From NCBI GenBank assembly GCA_022448085.1, contig JAKUTH010000012.1:1-54637 (forward strand): 54,637 bases of DNA, in the 5' to 3' direction. The notes beneath the pieces were generated by a model. It made no database searches. It saw nothing but the letters and a program-made list of their open reading frames with translations, and was not told the DNA's origin. This DNA is from Pseudomonadales bacterium. GTDB lineage: Bacteria; Pseudomonadota; Gammaproteobacteria; Pseudomonadales; Azotimanducaceae. Shown here piece after piece: positions 1 through 8,718 of the stretch (its first letter is position 1; each line of letters starts with the position of its first letter). The translations under genes and the position numbers were made by a program.

Positions 1-36
1 CCCGGCACCCGGCGGTCCGAGTAGGATCAAATTCAT
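1..36 (-). CDS. adk: Adenylate kinase, N-terminal fragment (cut by window edge)
   Basis: Only the first 12 codons are present, reading MNLILLGPPGAG. This is the start of the P-loop of adenylate kinase (usual form GxPGAGKGT), the enzyme that interconverts ATP plus AMP with two ADP in the cytoplasm. A GGAG ribosome binding site lies 8 nt before the ATG. The gene is co-directional with recO and 42 nt downstream of it. In many gammaproteobacteria pdxJ follows recO, so adk here is a local difference. Another small P-loop kinase cannot be excluded from 12 residues, but the pattern fits Adk best. Confidence 0.65.
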   Translation of the reverse strand, partial: MNLILLGPPGAG

Positions 37-78
37 GGACAAATCTCCGACAAACTAAGGCGCGGAATGAATCGCCGT

Positions 79-777
79 CTAGATAGCACGATTAGAACCA
101 CGAAAGAACTGACGCGACGCCAAAGGACGGTCTCCTAACAGCGGTTTTAGCGCGCTGCGAAGTACGTGTTTGGCGATCCGGCGTGTCTCGGTCTTTGCAT
201 AATCGTCATCCGCGATCGCTAAGAGAACTCTGCCAGAAAGAGCATCGGATGTTTTCGGTATCGACTCGAACCCAACGTTCGGTACAAATCGGTAATACCC
301 GTCGGGGGCAATGACATCCCCCGTGGTGTGGTCGTAGTTGAAGAGGAGCTCATAGCCTGATTCGCGGAGCAGAGTCCGTTCAAAAGTTCGCAGTACCGGT
401 TCTAATGTGTCACGGCGTGCAAGACCCGTAATCGCGTTGTCGTATGCGTGAAAAAGCGGCGACGCAGATACCTCAACCGGCAACGCACGGACGATCAGTT
501 CGTTTAAATAAAGACCCGCATAGAGGTAACGATCTCGCAACGAATGTTCGATCTCGATATCGTAGGACGTCACCGTGACCATCTGCCCTTTCCCATGCCA
601 GGCCAACCCGTAGCGTATAAAGGGTTCGAGCAATGCTCCTTGCTTCTTTCTCGCGCCCCGAAAAACACCGGCGAGACGACCGAACTCAAGGCTCAAGATG
701 TCGGCAAGATAGCTGGTCTCTCGATAAGCTCGACGATGCAGGACATACCCAGGCTGTCTACGCTGACGTTCAGTCAA
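79..777 (-). CDS. recO: DNA repair protein RecO
   Basis: RecO is the recombination mediator of the RecFOR pathway. It binds single-stranded DNA and SSB, anneals strands and helps load RecA at gaps. The 232-residue product has the family's usual length. Its N-terminal OB-fold part contains the typical stretch GYVLHRRAYRETSYLADILS, and the rest is the helical C-terminal part. The start is a TTG that overlaps the era stop by 4 nt (TTGA), which points to translational coupling. It is the last gene of rnc-era-recO, an arrangement common in proteobacteria. Confidence 0.93.
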   Translation of the reverse strand: MTERQRRQPGYVLHRRAYRETSYLADILSLEFGRLAGVFRGARKKQGALLEPFIRYGLAWHGKGQMVTVTSYDIEIEHSLRDRYLYAGLYLNELIVRALPVEVSASPLFHAYDNAITGLARRDTLEPVLRTFERTLLRESGYELLFNYDHTTGDVIAPDGYYRFVPNVGFESIPKTSDALSGRVLLAIADDDYAKTETRRIAKHVLRSALKPLLGDRPLASRQFFRGSNRAI

Positions 778-1673
778 CGATAACCAAATCTTGCCAACAG
801 TTCGTCATTGTTCGACCAGCCCGGTTGCACCTTTACCCAAAGATTCAACATGACCTTTCCGCCAGCTAGATCCTCAATATTACCGCGCGCTTCCTGGCCG
901 ATTGCCTTGAGTCGTTTTCCGCCCCGGCCGATAACGATAGCTTTTTGGCTCTGACGTTCGACGTAAATGACAGCATCAACTTCTGTGAGGATTTCGCCAG
1001 CGTCATAGCGTTCCACGACGACCGTGGTACGGTAAGGTAGTTCGTCCCCCAACTGCCGCATTAGTTTCTCTCGAATTGCTTCTGCAACCGAAAATACCAA
1101 AGGTCGATCGGTCAAGGCATCGGAATCAAAAAGATGTGGCCCTTCTGGCATTAGGCGGGAAATTTCTGCGGACAGATCGTCAAGTCCCTGTCGATGGAGA
1201 GCCGACATTGGGATGATGGCTTCGAAAGTATGTTTATCTTGAATCTCATTTATAAGAGGAAGTAGAAGGTCTTTGCGGACCAATCGATCGATTTTGTTGA
1301 TCCCACAGATTGTGGCAACGCCTTCCCGCTTAATCAGCGTCAACACAGTCTCATCAGCCTCTGTCCATCCTCGCGCATCGACCAACAGAACCGCCAGATC
1401 AACATCCTTGACCGCCGCTATGGCTTGATTCGACATGTACCTGTTGATTTTTCGCCCACTTGGATCCGGTCCTAGACTACGTAACCCCGGGGTATCGACA
1501 AAAATTATTTGAGTCTGGTCTCGAGTAGAGATCCCTCTAAGATTAACCCGCGTGGTCTGCGGCTTCCGCGAAGTAATGGAAAGTTTGGTTCCCATGAGGT
1601 GGTTCAACAATGTCGATTTACCGACGTTTGGACGTCCTACAATACCTGCGTATCCGCACCGGGTTTTATTCAC
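774..1673 (-). CDS. era: GTPase Era
   Basis: Era is an essential GTPase that binds the 3' end of 16S rRNA and takes part in 30S subunit maturation. The 299-residue protein has the G domain first: G1 GRPNVGKST near residues 13-21, G3 DTPG near 60, and G4 as NKID near 125. A C-terminal KH domain follows, with the GRGGKRLKAIG loop near 249-259. It starts with GTG and overlaps the rnc stop by 8 nt, so it is very likely translated in coupling with rnc. Confidence 0.97.
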   Translation of the reverse strand: MNKTRCGYAGIVGRPNVGKSTLLNHLMGTKLSITSRKPQTTRVNLRGISTRDQTQIIFVDTPGLRSLGPDPSGRKINRYMSNQAIAAVKDVDLAVLLVDARGWTEADETVLTLIKREGVATICGINKIDRLVRKDLLLPLINEIQDKHTFEAIIPMSALHRQGLDDLSAEISRLMPEGPHLFDSDALTDRPLVFSVAEAIREKLMRQLGDELPYRTTVVVERYDAGEILTEVDAVIYVERQSQKAIVIGRGGKRLKAIGQEARGNIEDLAGGKVMLNLWVKVQPGWSNNDELLARFGYR

Positions 1674-2337
1674 GCTTTCCCAACTCTTTCAGCATCGCTT
1701 GTGCGGCTTCTTTTTCGGCGTCTCGACGCGACGTTCCTGCTCCGAAAGCAACAAGTTTGCGCGAATCTACACGGCACTCGACGCGGTACCGACGATCGTG
1801 CGCGTCCCCAGTGTTTTCGACAACGTGGTAATACGGTAGAACGTCCCCTTGACCCTGCAGTTCCTCTTGCAGAAGGGTTTTCGGATCCTTGATAGGGTGT
1901 TCTTGCACTATCTCCAAACGACCCTTCAACAACCGCACAATCACGTCCCGAGCAGCAACATAGCCGCCATCACGCACCACCGCCCCAATAATCGCCTCTA
2001 ACGCATCCGCTAGGATCGAATCGCGGTTCCTCCCACCACTCTTCAGTTCGCCCGCTCCTAACGATAGACAGCTACCCAAATCAATTTCTCGAGCAACCAG
2101 AGCTAACGTGCTGCCACGCACGAGTTCTACCCGCATTAAAGTCAGGTCAGCCTCCGAGGCTTCGTTAAAACGGGCGTACAACGCATCTGCAATGGCAAAC
2201 CCCAGCGCGGCATCACCTAGAAATTCGAGCCGTTCGTTGTTATCTCTACCCGCACTCCGATGAGTCAACGCAGACTTGAGAATCGCCGGATCCCGAAAGT
2301 CGTAACCGATTCGGTGCTGGAGGGCCTTGATAGTCAA
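1666..2337 (-). CDS. rnc: Ribonuclease III
   Basis: RNase III cleaves double-stranded RNA, including the rRNA precursors. The 223-residue protein has the family signature ERLEFLGDAALG near residues 36-47 with the catalytic acidic residues, followed by a C-terminal dsRNA-binding domain (from about residue 155, ending in RRDAEKEAAQAMLKELG). The start is a TTG with no clear Shine-Dalgarno. It is first in the rnc-era-recO unit. lepB (signal peptidase I) normally lies between lepA and rnc and is absent here. Confidence 0.96.
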   Translation of the reverse strand: MTIKALQHRIGYDFRDPAILKSALTHRSAGRDNNERLEFLGDAALGFAIADALYARFNEASEADLTLMRVELVRGSTLALVAREIDLGSCLSLGAGELKSGGRNRDSILADALEAIIGAVVRDGGYVAARDVIVRLLKGRLEIVQEHPIKDPKTLLQEELQGQGDVLPYYHVVENTGDAHDRRYRVECRVDSRKLVAFGAGTSRRDAEKEAAQAMLKELGKRE

Positions 2338-2367
2338 GGCAGATGGGCTTTACGTCTCACGAGTAAC

Positions 2368-2373
2368 ACTATA
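2368..2373 (-). promoter_or_regulatory. Candidate extended -10 promoter for rnc-era-recO
   Basis: On the minus strand TATAGT is preceded by TGC, giving an extended -10 (TGnTATAGT, 5 of 6 to TATAAT). It would start transcription about 25 nt before the rnc TTG. I see no good -35. It lies in the 106-nt gap left where lepB is usually found, which would let rnc-era-recO be transcribed apart from lepA. Inferred from sequence alone. Confidence 0.35.
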
Positions 2374-2443
2374 GCAATCTTGAAATCGATACTCTGCTGA
2401 CAAAAACAGTGTTGCAATCCCTTGCCTTGCTACGAAATCGTCG

Positions 2444-4240
2444 TTAGCGCTCAACCTTCAAAGCGGCCAGGAACGCTTCCTGGGGGATTTCCACCCGCCC
2501 CACTTGTTTCATTCGTTTTTTCCCCGCTTTTTGTTTTTCGAGCAGTTTCTTCTTGCGCGTCACATCGCCCCCATAACATTTCGAGGTCACATTCTTGCGT
2601 AACGCTTTCACGGTTTGTCTTGAAATAACATGACCTCCAATCGCCGCCTGAATCGCCACATCAAATAATTGCCTTGGGATTAACTCTCGCATTGTCTCGA
2701 CGAGCTTACGCCCTCGAGTTTGCGCCTCGTCTTTGTGCGTTATGACGGCCAACGCGTCGACGCGTTGACCGTTAATCAAAATATCAAGTCGAACTAACGG
2801 CGCCACTTCGAAGGAATGGAAACCATAATCTAACGACGCGAACCCACGACTGATTGATTTAAGTCGGTCAAAAAAATTTATGACTACCTCGCTCATCGGT
2901 ATCGTATAGGTGAGCGAGACCTGCCCTCGCGTATATTCCATGTTCTTTTGTACGCCGCGGCGTTCGACGCAAAGCGATATGACATTTCCAACATGTTCCT
3001 GAGGTAAAAGAATATTGACGAGAGCGATAGGCTCCTGCATCTCCAGAATGCTGCCCGGCTCCGGGAGTTGAGATGGATTATCTATCTGAATCGTTTCACC
3101 TTGCCTTGTGGTCACTTGATAGACCACCGTAGGAGCTGAGGTGATTAACTCAATGTCGTATTCACGCTCAAGACGTTCCTGGACGATCTCCATGTGGAGC
3201 ATCCCCAGAAATCCACAACGAAAACCATACCCCAGGGCATCCGACGTCTCCGGCTCATATTGCAAGGACGCATCATTTAACCGAAGCTTAGCTAATGCAT
3301 CCCGAAACGCTTCAAAATCGTCGGAACTAACTGGAAACATTCCGGCAAACACTTGCGGCTTAACGCGTTCAAACCCGGGAACCGGTAGCTCGTTCGACCC
3401 TTCCTGAAGAAGTGTGTCACCAACCGGCGCACCGCGAATATCTTTTATTCCAGCAACGACATAACCAACATCCCCAGCAGCGAGCTCGGCTCGAACTTCT
3501 CGCTTCGGAGTAAATACGCCCACCTCGTCAACGACATGTATCTTCCCGACAGAAATCGCGAAAATCCGATCGCCACGTTTCACGTGTCCGCCAAACACAC
3601 GAACCAAAGACACAATCCCTAAATAATTATCAAACCACGAGTCGACCACGAGAGCCCGCAGCCCCGAATCTGGGTCTCCGCGAGGTGGCGGAATTTCGGC
3701 AACCAGCTGTTCAAGCAACGGCTCGATCCCGAGCCCAGTCTTAGCGCTTACTTCGATAATACCTTCCGTAGGTAATCCGATAATATTTTCGATTTCTTCC
3801 GCTACCCGCTCGGGGTCGGCTTGCACTAGGTCGATTTTGTTTAAAACCGGAATCACTTCTAGACCTTGTTCGATCGCTGTATAGCAATTGGCGACGGACT
3901 GCGCCTCAACACCTTGAGCTGCATCTACAACCAACAACGCGCCTTCGCACGCGGCGAGCGAACGCGAAACCTCGTAACTGAAATCAACATGTCCAGGGGT
4001 ATCGATAAAGTTAAGGTGATACGTCTCGCCATCGGCGCTCTTGTATTCCAATGCAACACTTTGGGACTTAATAGTGATACCGCGTTCTCGCTCGAGCTCC
4101 ATCGAGTCTAGTACCTGCTCCTCCATCTCGCGATCGTTAAGGCCTCCACAAAGCTGAATCAAACGATCAGAAAGTGTGGACTTGCCATGGTCAATATGAG
4201 CGATGATGGAGAAGTTGCGGGTTCGATCTATACGAGTCAC
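2444..4240 (-). CDS. lepA: Elongation factor 4 (LepA)
   Basis: LepA/EF4 is a translational GTPase related to EF-G that acts on stalled or assembling ribosomes. The 598-residue protein is full length. The G domain begins with the P-loop [14 protein letters not shown] near residues 14-27 and has DTPGHVDF near 80 and NKID near 134. The family-specific C-terminal domain includes [19 protein letters not shown]. It starts with GTG. The gene sits downstream of rseB after a 185-nt gap and upstream of rnc. Confidence 0.97.
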   Translation of the reverse strand: MTRIDRTRNFSIIAHIDHGKSTLSDRLIQLCGGLNDREMEEQVLDSMELERERGITIKSQSVALEYKSADGETYHLNFIDTPGHVDFSYEVSRSLAACEGALLVVDAAQGVEAQSVANCYTAIEQGLEVIPVLNKIDLVQADPERVAEEIENIIGLPTEGIIEVSAKTGLGIEPLLEQLVAEIPPPRGDPDSGLRALVVDSWFDNYLGIVSLVRVFGGHVKRGDRIFAISVGKIHVVDEVGVFTPKREVRAELAAGDVGYVVAGIKDIRGAPVGDTLLQEGSNELPVPGFERVKPQVFAGMFPVSSDDFEAFRDALAKLRLNDASLQYEPETSDALGYGFRCGFLGMLHMEIVQERLEREYDIELITSAPTVVYQVTTRQGETIQIDNPSQLPEPGSILEMQEPIALVNILLPQEHVGNVISLCVERRGVQKNMEYTRGQVSLTYTIPMSEVVINFFDRLKSISRGFASLDYGFHSFEVAPLVRLDILINGQRVDALAVITHKDEAQTRGRKLVETMRELIPRQLFDVAIQAAIGGHVISRQTVKALRKNVTSKCYGGDVTRKKKLLEKQKAGKKRMKQVGRVEIPQEAFLAALKVER

Positions 4241-4425
4241 AACATTCTTGTTAACGACGGCAGTCGCGGAGCTTAACGTGTTTCGACGACTATTCGCGAG
4301 GTTGTTGCCGGTTCGATCAGGGAATCCGATCCACGAACACCCGGCAATCGATCTTCATCGGTGGGCGTCTGTACCGCCAGCCATAATTATCGAATCGAAA
4401 AATTGTCCAATTAGGAGGTATCAGC

Positions 4426-5409
4426 TCAGCGCAAATAAACCATATCTGAAGCTATTTTCTTTGCAGTCTTCGCTGGTACTTCGCCCACGACGGTAACCAG
4501 TTGGTTCTTGCCCATCGGGCCTTGAAGCGTTCGGGTGATAACGGTCGTAGCCCCGTTTCGCCGTTCGAAATTCACTTCGCGACGATCTGGCATTGCTTGT
4601 ACAAATACCGAAAACGCCGCAAATCCATCCGTGTAAATCATCGTGTCAACGTTGTCGCGCTCACGCATCGCCTGAGAAATATTCGAGGGATACTTGTCGA
4701 AGCCGCGGGGCACCCACTGTGGGCGCCAGTGAATCCGCTGTTCCAAATGGGGCTCGACTCTTGGCCCTAGTTTCATCGTCGTTTTGACCTCACCAGCATG
4801 CTCTTCTGGAATGACAGCTGTTCGGGGAATGCCCCCAATCGTCAGGTGACCGAATTGAAACCGTTCGAGTCGCGATCCCCTTAGGTCGTAGCGTTCAAAC
4901 CGCAAAAGCAATCCCGTTGCGTGATCTAACCAAATACCAACGCCGTATCGATCCTGGTCACGCGGCAGGATGCTTAATCGTATCGCGCGTCTGCCCGCCA
5001 CCCGACCCGAACCGTTCAATTCGACCCGATATAGGTCGTCGATCGCGTCTAACCGCCTCGAAAAGGCGTGAACAAAGCGTGTTGGCGGAACTGCTTTCTC
5101 GAGTTCTAGAATCCTGTCCTTGGGTTGCAAAATCCGCGTGATTTCGTGACCCCGGCGAATAAATTCGCGCCGCGCCCCGTCCAGATGAACGAGTCGCTCG
5201 TGCTCAATGCCGTCAATTACGACGTGTACGACACGAAGTGTGGTGAGGTCGGCCCCACTTTGGTAACTGAATACCCCATCGTAATCGAGGGTTCGGAGCC
5301 CTCGATTCATGGTATCAAGCCATTCGACCGCGGACCGCTCAGCGCCACCTACCGTCACCGCACCAATAACAAAAACTAGAACGGTATTTCGGCAAATCGA
5401 AGCGATCAT
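4426..5409 (-). CDS. rseB: Sigma-E regulatory protein RseB/MucB
   Basis: RseB (MucB) is a periplasmic protein that binds the anti-sigma factor RseA and protects it from proteolysis until lipoprotein or lipopolysaccharide stress is sensed. The 327-residue product has a signal peptide (hydrophobic VLVFVIGAVTVGG, about residues 10-22), then the N-terminal LolA-like domain (DYDGVFSYQSG near 42) and the C-terminal MucB/RseB domain. It follows rseA by 9 nt. mucC and mucD, often found next in Pseudomonas-type operons, are not here; the next gene is lepA. Confidence 0.93.
   Translation of the reverse strand: MIASICRNTVLVFVIGAVTVGGAERSAVEWLDTMNRGLRTLDYDGVFSYQSGADLTTLRVVHVVIDGIEHERLVHLDGARREFIRRGHEITRILQPKDRILELEKAVPPTRFVHAFSRRLDAIDDLYRVELNGSGRVAGRRAIRLSILPRDQDRYGVGIWLDHATGLLLRFERYDLRGSRLERFQFGHLTIGGIPRTAVIPEEHAGEVKTTMKLGPRVEPHLEQRIHWRPQWVPRGFDKYPSNISQAMRERDNVDTMIYTDGFAAFSVFVQAMPDRREVNFERRNGATTVITRTLQGPMGKNQLVTVVGEVPAKTAKKIASDMVYLR
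5283..5307 (-). repeat. Perfect 9-bp inverted repeat inside rseB
   Basis: AATCGAGGG and CCCTCGATT are separated by 7 nt, and two further pairs are possible inside the loop. It falls in the early coding region of rseB, in the codons around residues 35-42. It has no T-tract and so is not a classical terminator. It could slow translation or be cut by RNase, or it may be chance. Confidence 0.5.
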
Positions 5410-5418
5410 CTCATCGCC

Positions 5419-5958
5419 TCACCTTTCAGTCCCATGCACAATAACTTTGACAAAAGGTATCGGTGCAGCCGAACTATTCATGGAAACGTGTTGTGCATGC
5501 TGGATCAAATACGCTTCAGCGCGGCGAATGTCACTCTCTGCAGGAACACGGTCATCCGTTACGATGGGATCTGGCATAACGAGCGTGTCCGCAAGTTCGA
5601 CCTGCGTAGTTCCTTCATCGTTTATGGTGATGATGATCGCGAGGGCCGCAATCGCCGCAGCCAACGATGCTACCAGGGTTCCACGACTCCGCAGCCACGG
5701 CCTGTTCAATGTTCGGTCTCCCAGGGTCTTTCGACTGAACGAAGATCCGATGTCGCCAGATGAGGCATCCCCTATGTCTAATTCTTCCAGATTTGAAAGC
5801 CCTTCCCGTTTGAGGACACTCGAGATGACGTGGTAACGCGACCACGTGCTTTTCAAATCAGAATTACCAGCGATTTCGCCGAGAACACGCCGAATCTCAA
5901 ACTCATCCGCTTCGTCGTCGAGCATGGCAGATACGAACTCATTAAACTTTTCAGTCAC
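5419..5958 (-). CDS. rseA: Anti-sigma-E factor RseA/MucA
   Basis: RseA (MucA) is an inner-membrane anti-sigma factor that holds RpoE inactive through its cytoplasmic N-terminal domain and binds RseB in the periplasm. The 179-residue protein begins with the typical acidic MTEKFNEFVSAMLDDEADEF segment. It has one transmembrane helix (LVASLAAAIAALAIIITI, about residues 95-112) and a periplasmic tail with AEAYLIQHAQHVSM, as in MucA proteins. The start is GTG, 29 nt after rpoE. Its position between rpoE and rseB supports the call despite low sequence conservation in this family. Confidence 0.9.
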   Translation of the reverse strand: MTEKFNEFVSAMLDDEADEFEIRRVLGEIAGNSDLKSTWSRYHVISSVLKREGLSNLEELDIGDASSGDIGSSFSRKTLGDRTLNRPWLRSRGTLVASLAAAIAALAIIITINDEGTTQVELADTLVMPDPIVTDDRVPAESDIRRAEAYLIQHAQHVSMNSSAAPIPFVKVIVHGTER

Positions 5959-5987
5959 CGACTCGCCCTGCTGCTTCGTATTTTCCT

Positions 5988-6566
5988 CTAATCACCACGA
6001 ATCAAAAATCCTATACTTTTGTCTATCGCTTCCCTTGCCCGAAAGATTCTCGACCTCACAGTCCCCACCGGGCAATCCATAATCTCCGCAATCTGTTCGT
6101 AGCTTAGACCATCGAATTCTCGAAAAGTTACCGCATTCTTTAAATCACCGGGTAATGCGTCCAGCGCCTTACGAATAGCTACTTCGAGCTCGCCGGTCAG
6201 ATATTCATTTTCTGGATCGCCGAGTTCCATTAGAGCGCCCGTCGCCTCGCTCAACTCAATTTCGTCAATGTCACCTTGCAACGTGCTGGGGCGCCTATTT
6301 TGGGCCGTGATGTAATTTTTCGCCGTATTTATCGCGATCCTGTACAACCAAGTATAGAAAGCGCTTTCGAGTCGAAAACGAGGTAAGGCACGGTAAGCCC
6401 TTATAAATGACTCCTGGACAACATCATCTATCTCTTCTTCGCGACGCACGAACCGGCTGACAAGACCATGAATCTTGTGGCGGTGACGGAGAAAGAGCAG
6501 ATCAAAGGCACTCCGGTCACCTCTCTGTACTCGTCGAACTAACTCTCGGTCGGTGTCGGCAGTCAA
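5988..6566 (-). CDS. rpoE: RNA polymerase sigma factor RpoE (sigma-24/AlgU)
   Basis: This ECF sigma factor directs the envelope-stress response. The 192-residue protein has region 2 (about residues 10-95, with DVVQESFIRAYRALPRF and YTWLYRIAINTAKNY) and region 4 (about 130-185, with LSYEQIAEIMDCPVGTVRSR). The start is TTG, with a GGAG Shine-Dalgarno 7 nt upstream. It heads rpoE-rseA-rseB and diverges from nadB, as in Pseudomonas. Sigma-E operons are usually autoregulated, but I could not find a convincing sigma-E promoter in the 108-nt gap. Confidence 0.96.
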   Translation of the reverse strand: MTADTDRELVRRVQRGDRSAFDLLFLRHRHKIHGLVSRFVRREEEIDDVVQESFIRAYRALPRFRLESAFYTWLYRIAINTAKNYITAQNRRPSTLQGDIDEIELSEATGALMELGDPENEYLTGELEVAIRKALDALPGDLKNAVTFREFDGLSYEQIAEIMDCPVGTVRSRIFRAREAIDKSIGFLIRGD

Positions 6567-6674
6567 TATCGCTCTCCGGCAGTAATACTCGATCCGAGCA
6601 GTCGATATTCTGCGCGCCGAGTCCTGTATATACTAATAGGCAACGGCTTCGAATCGTTCGTCGCGAGTAATCTC

Positions 6675-8318
6675 TTGACTCTTCGATTTTCCACCGATGT
6701 ATTAGTTATAGGCAGTGGGGCCGCGGGCCTCGCGACCGCATTGCATCTATCACCCAATGCACAGGTCATTGTCCTTTCCAAAGACGACATTCGAGGTGGC
6801 TCTACCAATCGGGCACAGGGTGGGGTGGCTACGGTATCGCAACCGGCCGATAGCGTTGACGCCCACGTCCACGATACCGTTGCGGCGGGCGCCGGTCTTT
6901 GCAACGAAAAAATCGTCCGGTACGTTGTTAGTCGAGCACGCCAAGCTATCGATCATATTGAGGATCTCGGGCTCGAATTCGACCAGCAAGATAACGGTCC
7001 CCACCTGACTCGGGAAGGAGGGCATACACACCGTAGGGTTTTGCACGTCGCAGATACCACGGGCCACGCGATCGCGACAACCCTTATAAATCGTGTTCTT
7101 AGCGATATCAAAATCAGAATTCTGACTAAGCGTGTCGCGATCGATGTAGTCACAACCGGAAAGCCTACTCCCAACGACTCACGAACTATGGGGGCGTACG
7201 TCTACAACGCGGAAACGGGCAACGTTGAAGTCATCGAGGCCCGCTATGTCGTTCTTGCGACCGGCGGCGCGAGTAAAGTTTACCAGTACACCAGCAACCC
7301 AGACGGCTCGACCGGCGATGGAATCGCTATGGCATGGCGAGCAGGTTGCCGGGTCGCAAATATGGAATTCAACCAATTTCACCCGACCTGTCTGTATCAC
7401 CCAGACGCCAGGTCGTTTCTTATTTCGGAAGCCATCCGAGGCGAAGGAGGCAAGCTTGTTCTCGGAGATGGCGAACGTTTTATGGAACGATTCGATCCCC
7501 GCGGTGAAATGGCACCACGAGACGTGGTCGCTAGGGCAATCGATTTTGAAATGAAGCGTCTTGGTCAGGAATGCGTATATCTAGACGTCACGCACCTTCC
7601 CGACAAAAAAATCGAGCAACGCTTTCCCAACATACTCGAAACATGCCTTGGGGTCGGAATCGACATGCGACGCGATCGCATACCCGTGGTACCAGCCGCA
7701 CACTACACTTGTGGCGGGGTGTTGGTAGACGAGAACGGCCAAACGGATATATATGGCCTTTACGCAGTAGGTGAAACCGCATACACCGGATTACACGGAG
7801 CCAATCGTCTTGCGAGTAATTCACTACTTGAATGTTTAGTCTTTGCTCGATCCGTCGCAGACGATATCGCGAACGAAATCTCAGATAACCGGGACAATCG
7901 CGGCGATATTCCCGATTGGGACGAAAGCCGGGTAACTGACTCCGATGAAAACGTCGTTCTTTCCCATAATTGGTCCGAACTTCGCCGATGTATGTGGAAC
8001 TATGTTGGCATTGTCCGAACCAATAAGCGGCTCGAACGGGCGGCCCGAAGAATTGGGCTGCTGAAGCAGGAAGTGCACGATTACTACTCAAATTATCGGG
8101 TCAACAGTGATCTCATTGAACTTCGAAACTTAATCCATGTTGCCGAACTGATGGTGCAAGCCGCACAGTGGCGACGCGAAAGCCGGGGCTTGCATTACAC
8201 GCTCGACTACCCCCAGTCTCGGGCCGACGCACGTCCTAGTATTCTGTATCCAGTAGTTGATCCGCTTGACGTCCTTCAACCCATCAATCGACACACGAAA
8301 CATTCAAAATCGCGTTAG
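6675..8318 (+). CDS. nadB: L-aspartate oxidase
   Basis: NadB is the flavoenzyme that oxidises L-aspartate to iminoaspartate, the first step of de novo NAD synthesis. The 547-residue protein opens with the FAD-binding GSGAAGLATALHL motif (about residues 13-25). It has the RGGSTNRAQGG loop near 40-50, the substrate-binding HPTCLYHPDARSFLISEA region near 235-252, and HGANRLASNSLLECLVF near 374-390. The best start is TTG at 6675. It is transcribed divergently from rpoE. Confidence 0.96.
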   Translation: MTLRFSTDVLVIGSGAAGLATALHLSPNAQVIVLSKDDIRGGSTNRAQGGVATVSQPADSVDAHVHDTVAAGAGLCNEKIVRYVVSRARQAIDHIEDLGLEFDQQDNGPHLTREGGHTHRRVLHVADTTGHAIATTLINRVLSDIKIRILTKRVAIDVVTTGKPTPNDSRTMGAYVYNAETGNVEVIEARYVVLATGGASKVYQYTSNPDGSTGDGIAMAWRAGCRVANMEFNQFHPTCLYHPDARSFLISEAIRGEGGKLVLGDGERFMERFDPRGEMAPRDVVARAIDFEMKRLGQECVYLDVTHLPDKKIEQRFPNILETCLGVGIDMRRDRIPVVPAAHYTCGGVLVDENGQTDIYGLYAVGETAYTGLHGANRLASNSLLECLVFARSVADDIANEISDNRDNRGDIPDWDESRVTDSDENVVLSHNWSELRRCMWNYVGIVRTNKRLERAARRIGLLKQEVHDYYSNYRVNSDLIELRNLIHVAELMVQAAQWRRESRGLHYTLDYPQSRADARPSILYPVVDPLDVLQPINRHTKHSKSR

Positions 8319-8400
8319 CAGGACCCGCGACGCATTGGCTTTGTGTCGTCCTCGCCGTAAATAGGCGGACCCAAGAAGCAAAACAGAAATCTATACGAAA

Positions 8401-8658
8401 TCAAGCCTTTTCAAAATCCCTGCCAAAGGACTGTTTAATGACATCGACGATTTTTTTATAGCGACCTGGTGTACTTTCGCCCGACGTTAGCCAGACATAA
8501 GCATCCACGTCATCCGCAGTTAATAGATCTAAATAATCGCGACGCAGACGCTCAGGAAGGGCAGCAAAACAGTTCTCTACGAACGGCACGAGGATGAGAT
8601 CGAGCTCCAACAAACCTCGACGACTGCGCCAGCGGGCTTTACGCTCATCCTCTTCCAT
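8401..8658 (-). CDS. sdhE: FAD assembly factor SdhE (CptB/YgfY family)
   Basis: SdhE is a small cytoplasmic protein that promotes covalent flavin attachment to succinate dehydrogenase and fumarate reductase. The 85-residue product has the conserved RGxxE motif as RRGLLELD near residues 13-20, and the family's usual size. It diverges from ygfZ and converges on nadB with an 82-nt gap. The same small neighbourhood (nadB, sdhE, ygfZ) occurs in other gammaproteobacteria. Confidence 0.92.
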   Translation of the reverse strand: MEEDERKARWRSRRGLLELDLILVPFVENCFAALPERLRRDYLDLLTADDVDAYVWLTSGESTPGRYKKIVDVIKQSFGRDFEKA

Positions 8659-8718
8659 TGATATCCCCCAAGCGCGGTCACCCGATCATGCACAATCCGA
8701 TCTTGGTAAACTAGCAAC

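Noticed and set aside
6624-6639. CTG-N10-TAG with AT-rich centre resembling a LexA box, and a TATACT -10-like sequence for nadB
   Set aside because: The second half-site is not CAG, the flanking genes are not SOS genes, and no -35 fits the -10.
6567-6674. Possible sigma-E autoregulatory promoter upstream of rpoE (GAACGA ... TTAGT)
   Set aside because: Neither the -35 nor the -10 element fits the GAACTT / TCtgA pattern well enough to claim.
8319-8400. Possible bidirectional terminator between nadB and sdhE
   Set aside because: The GTCC/GGAC and GCC/GGC pairing is bulged and no T-tract follows on either strand.
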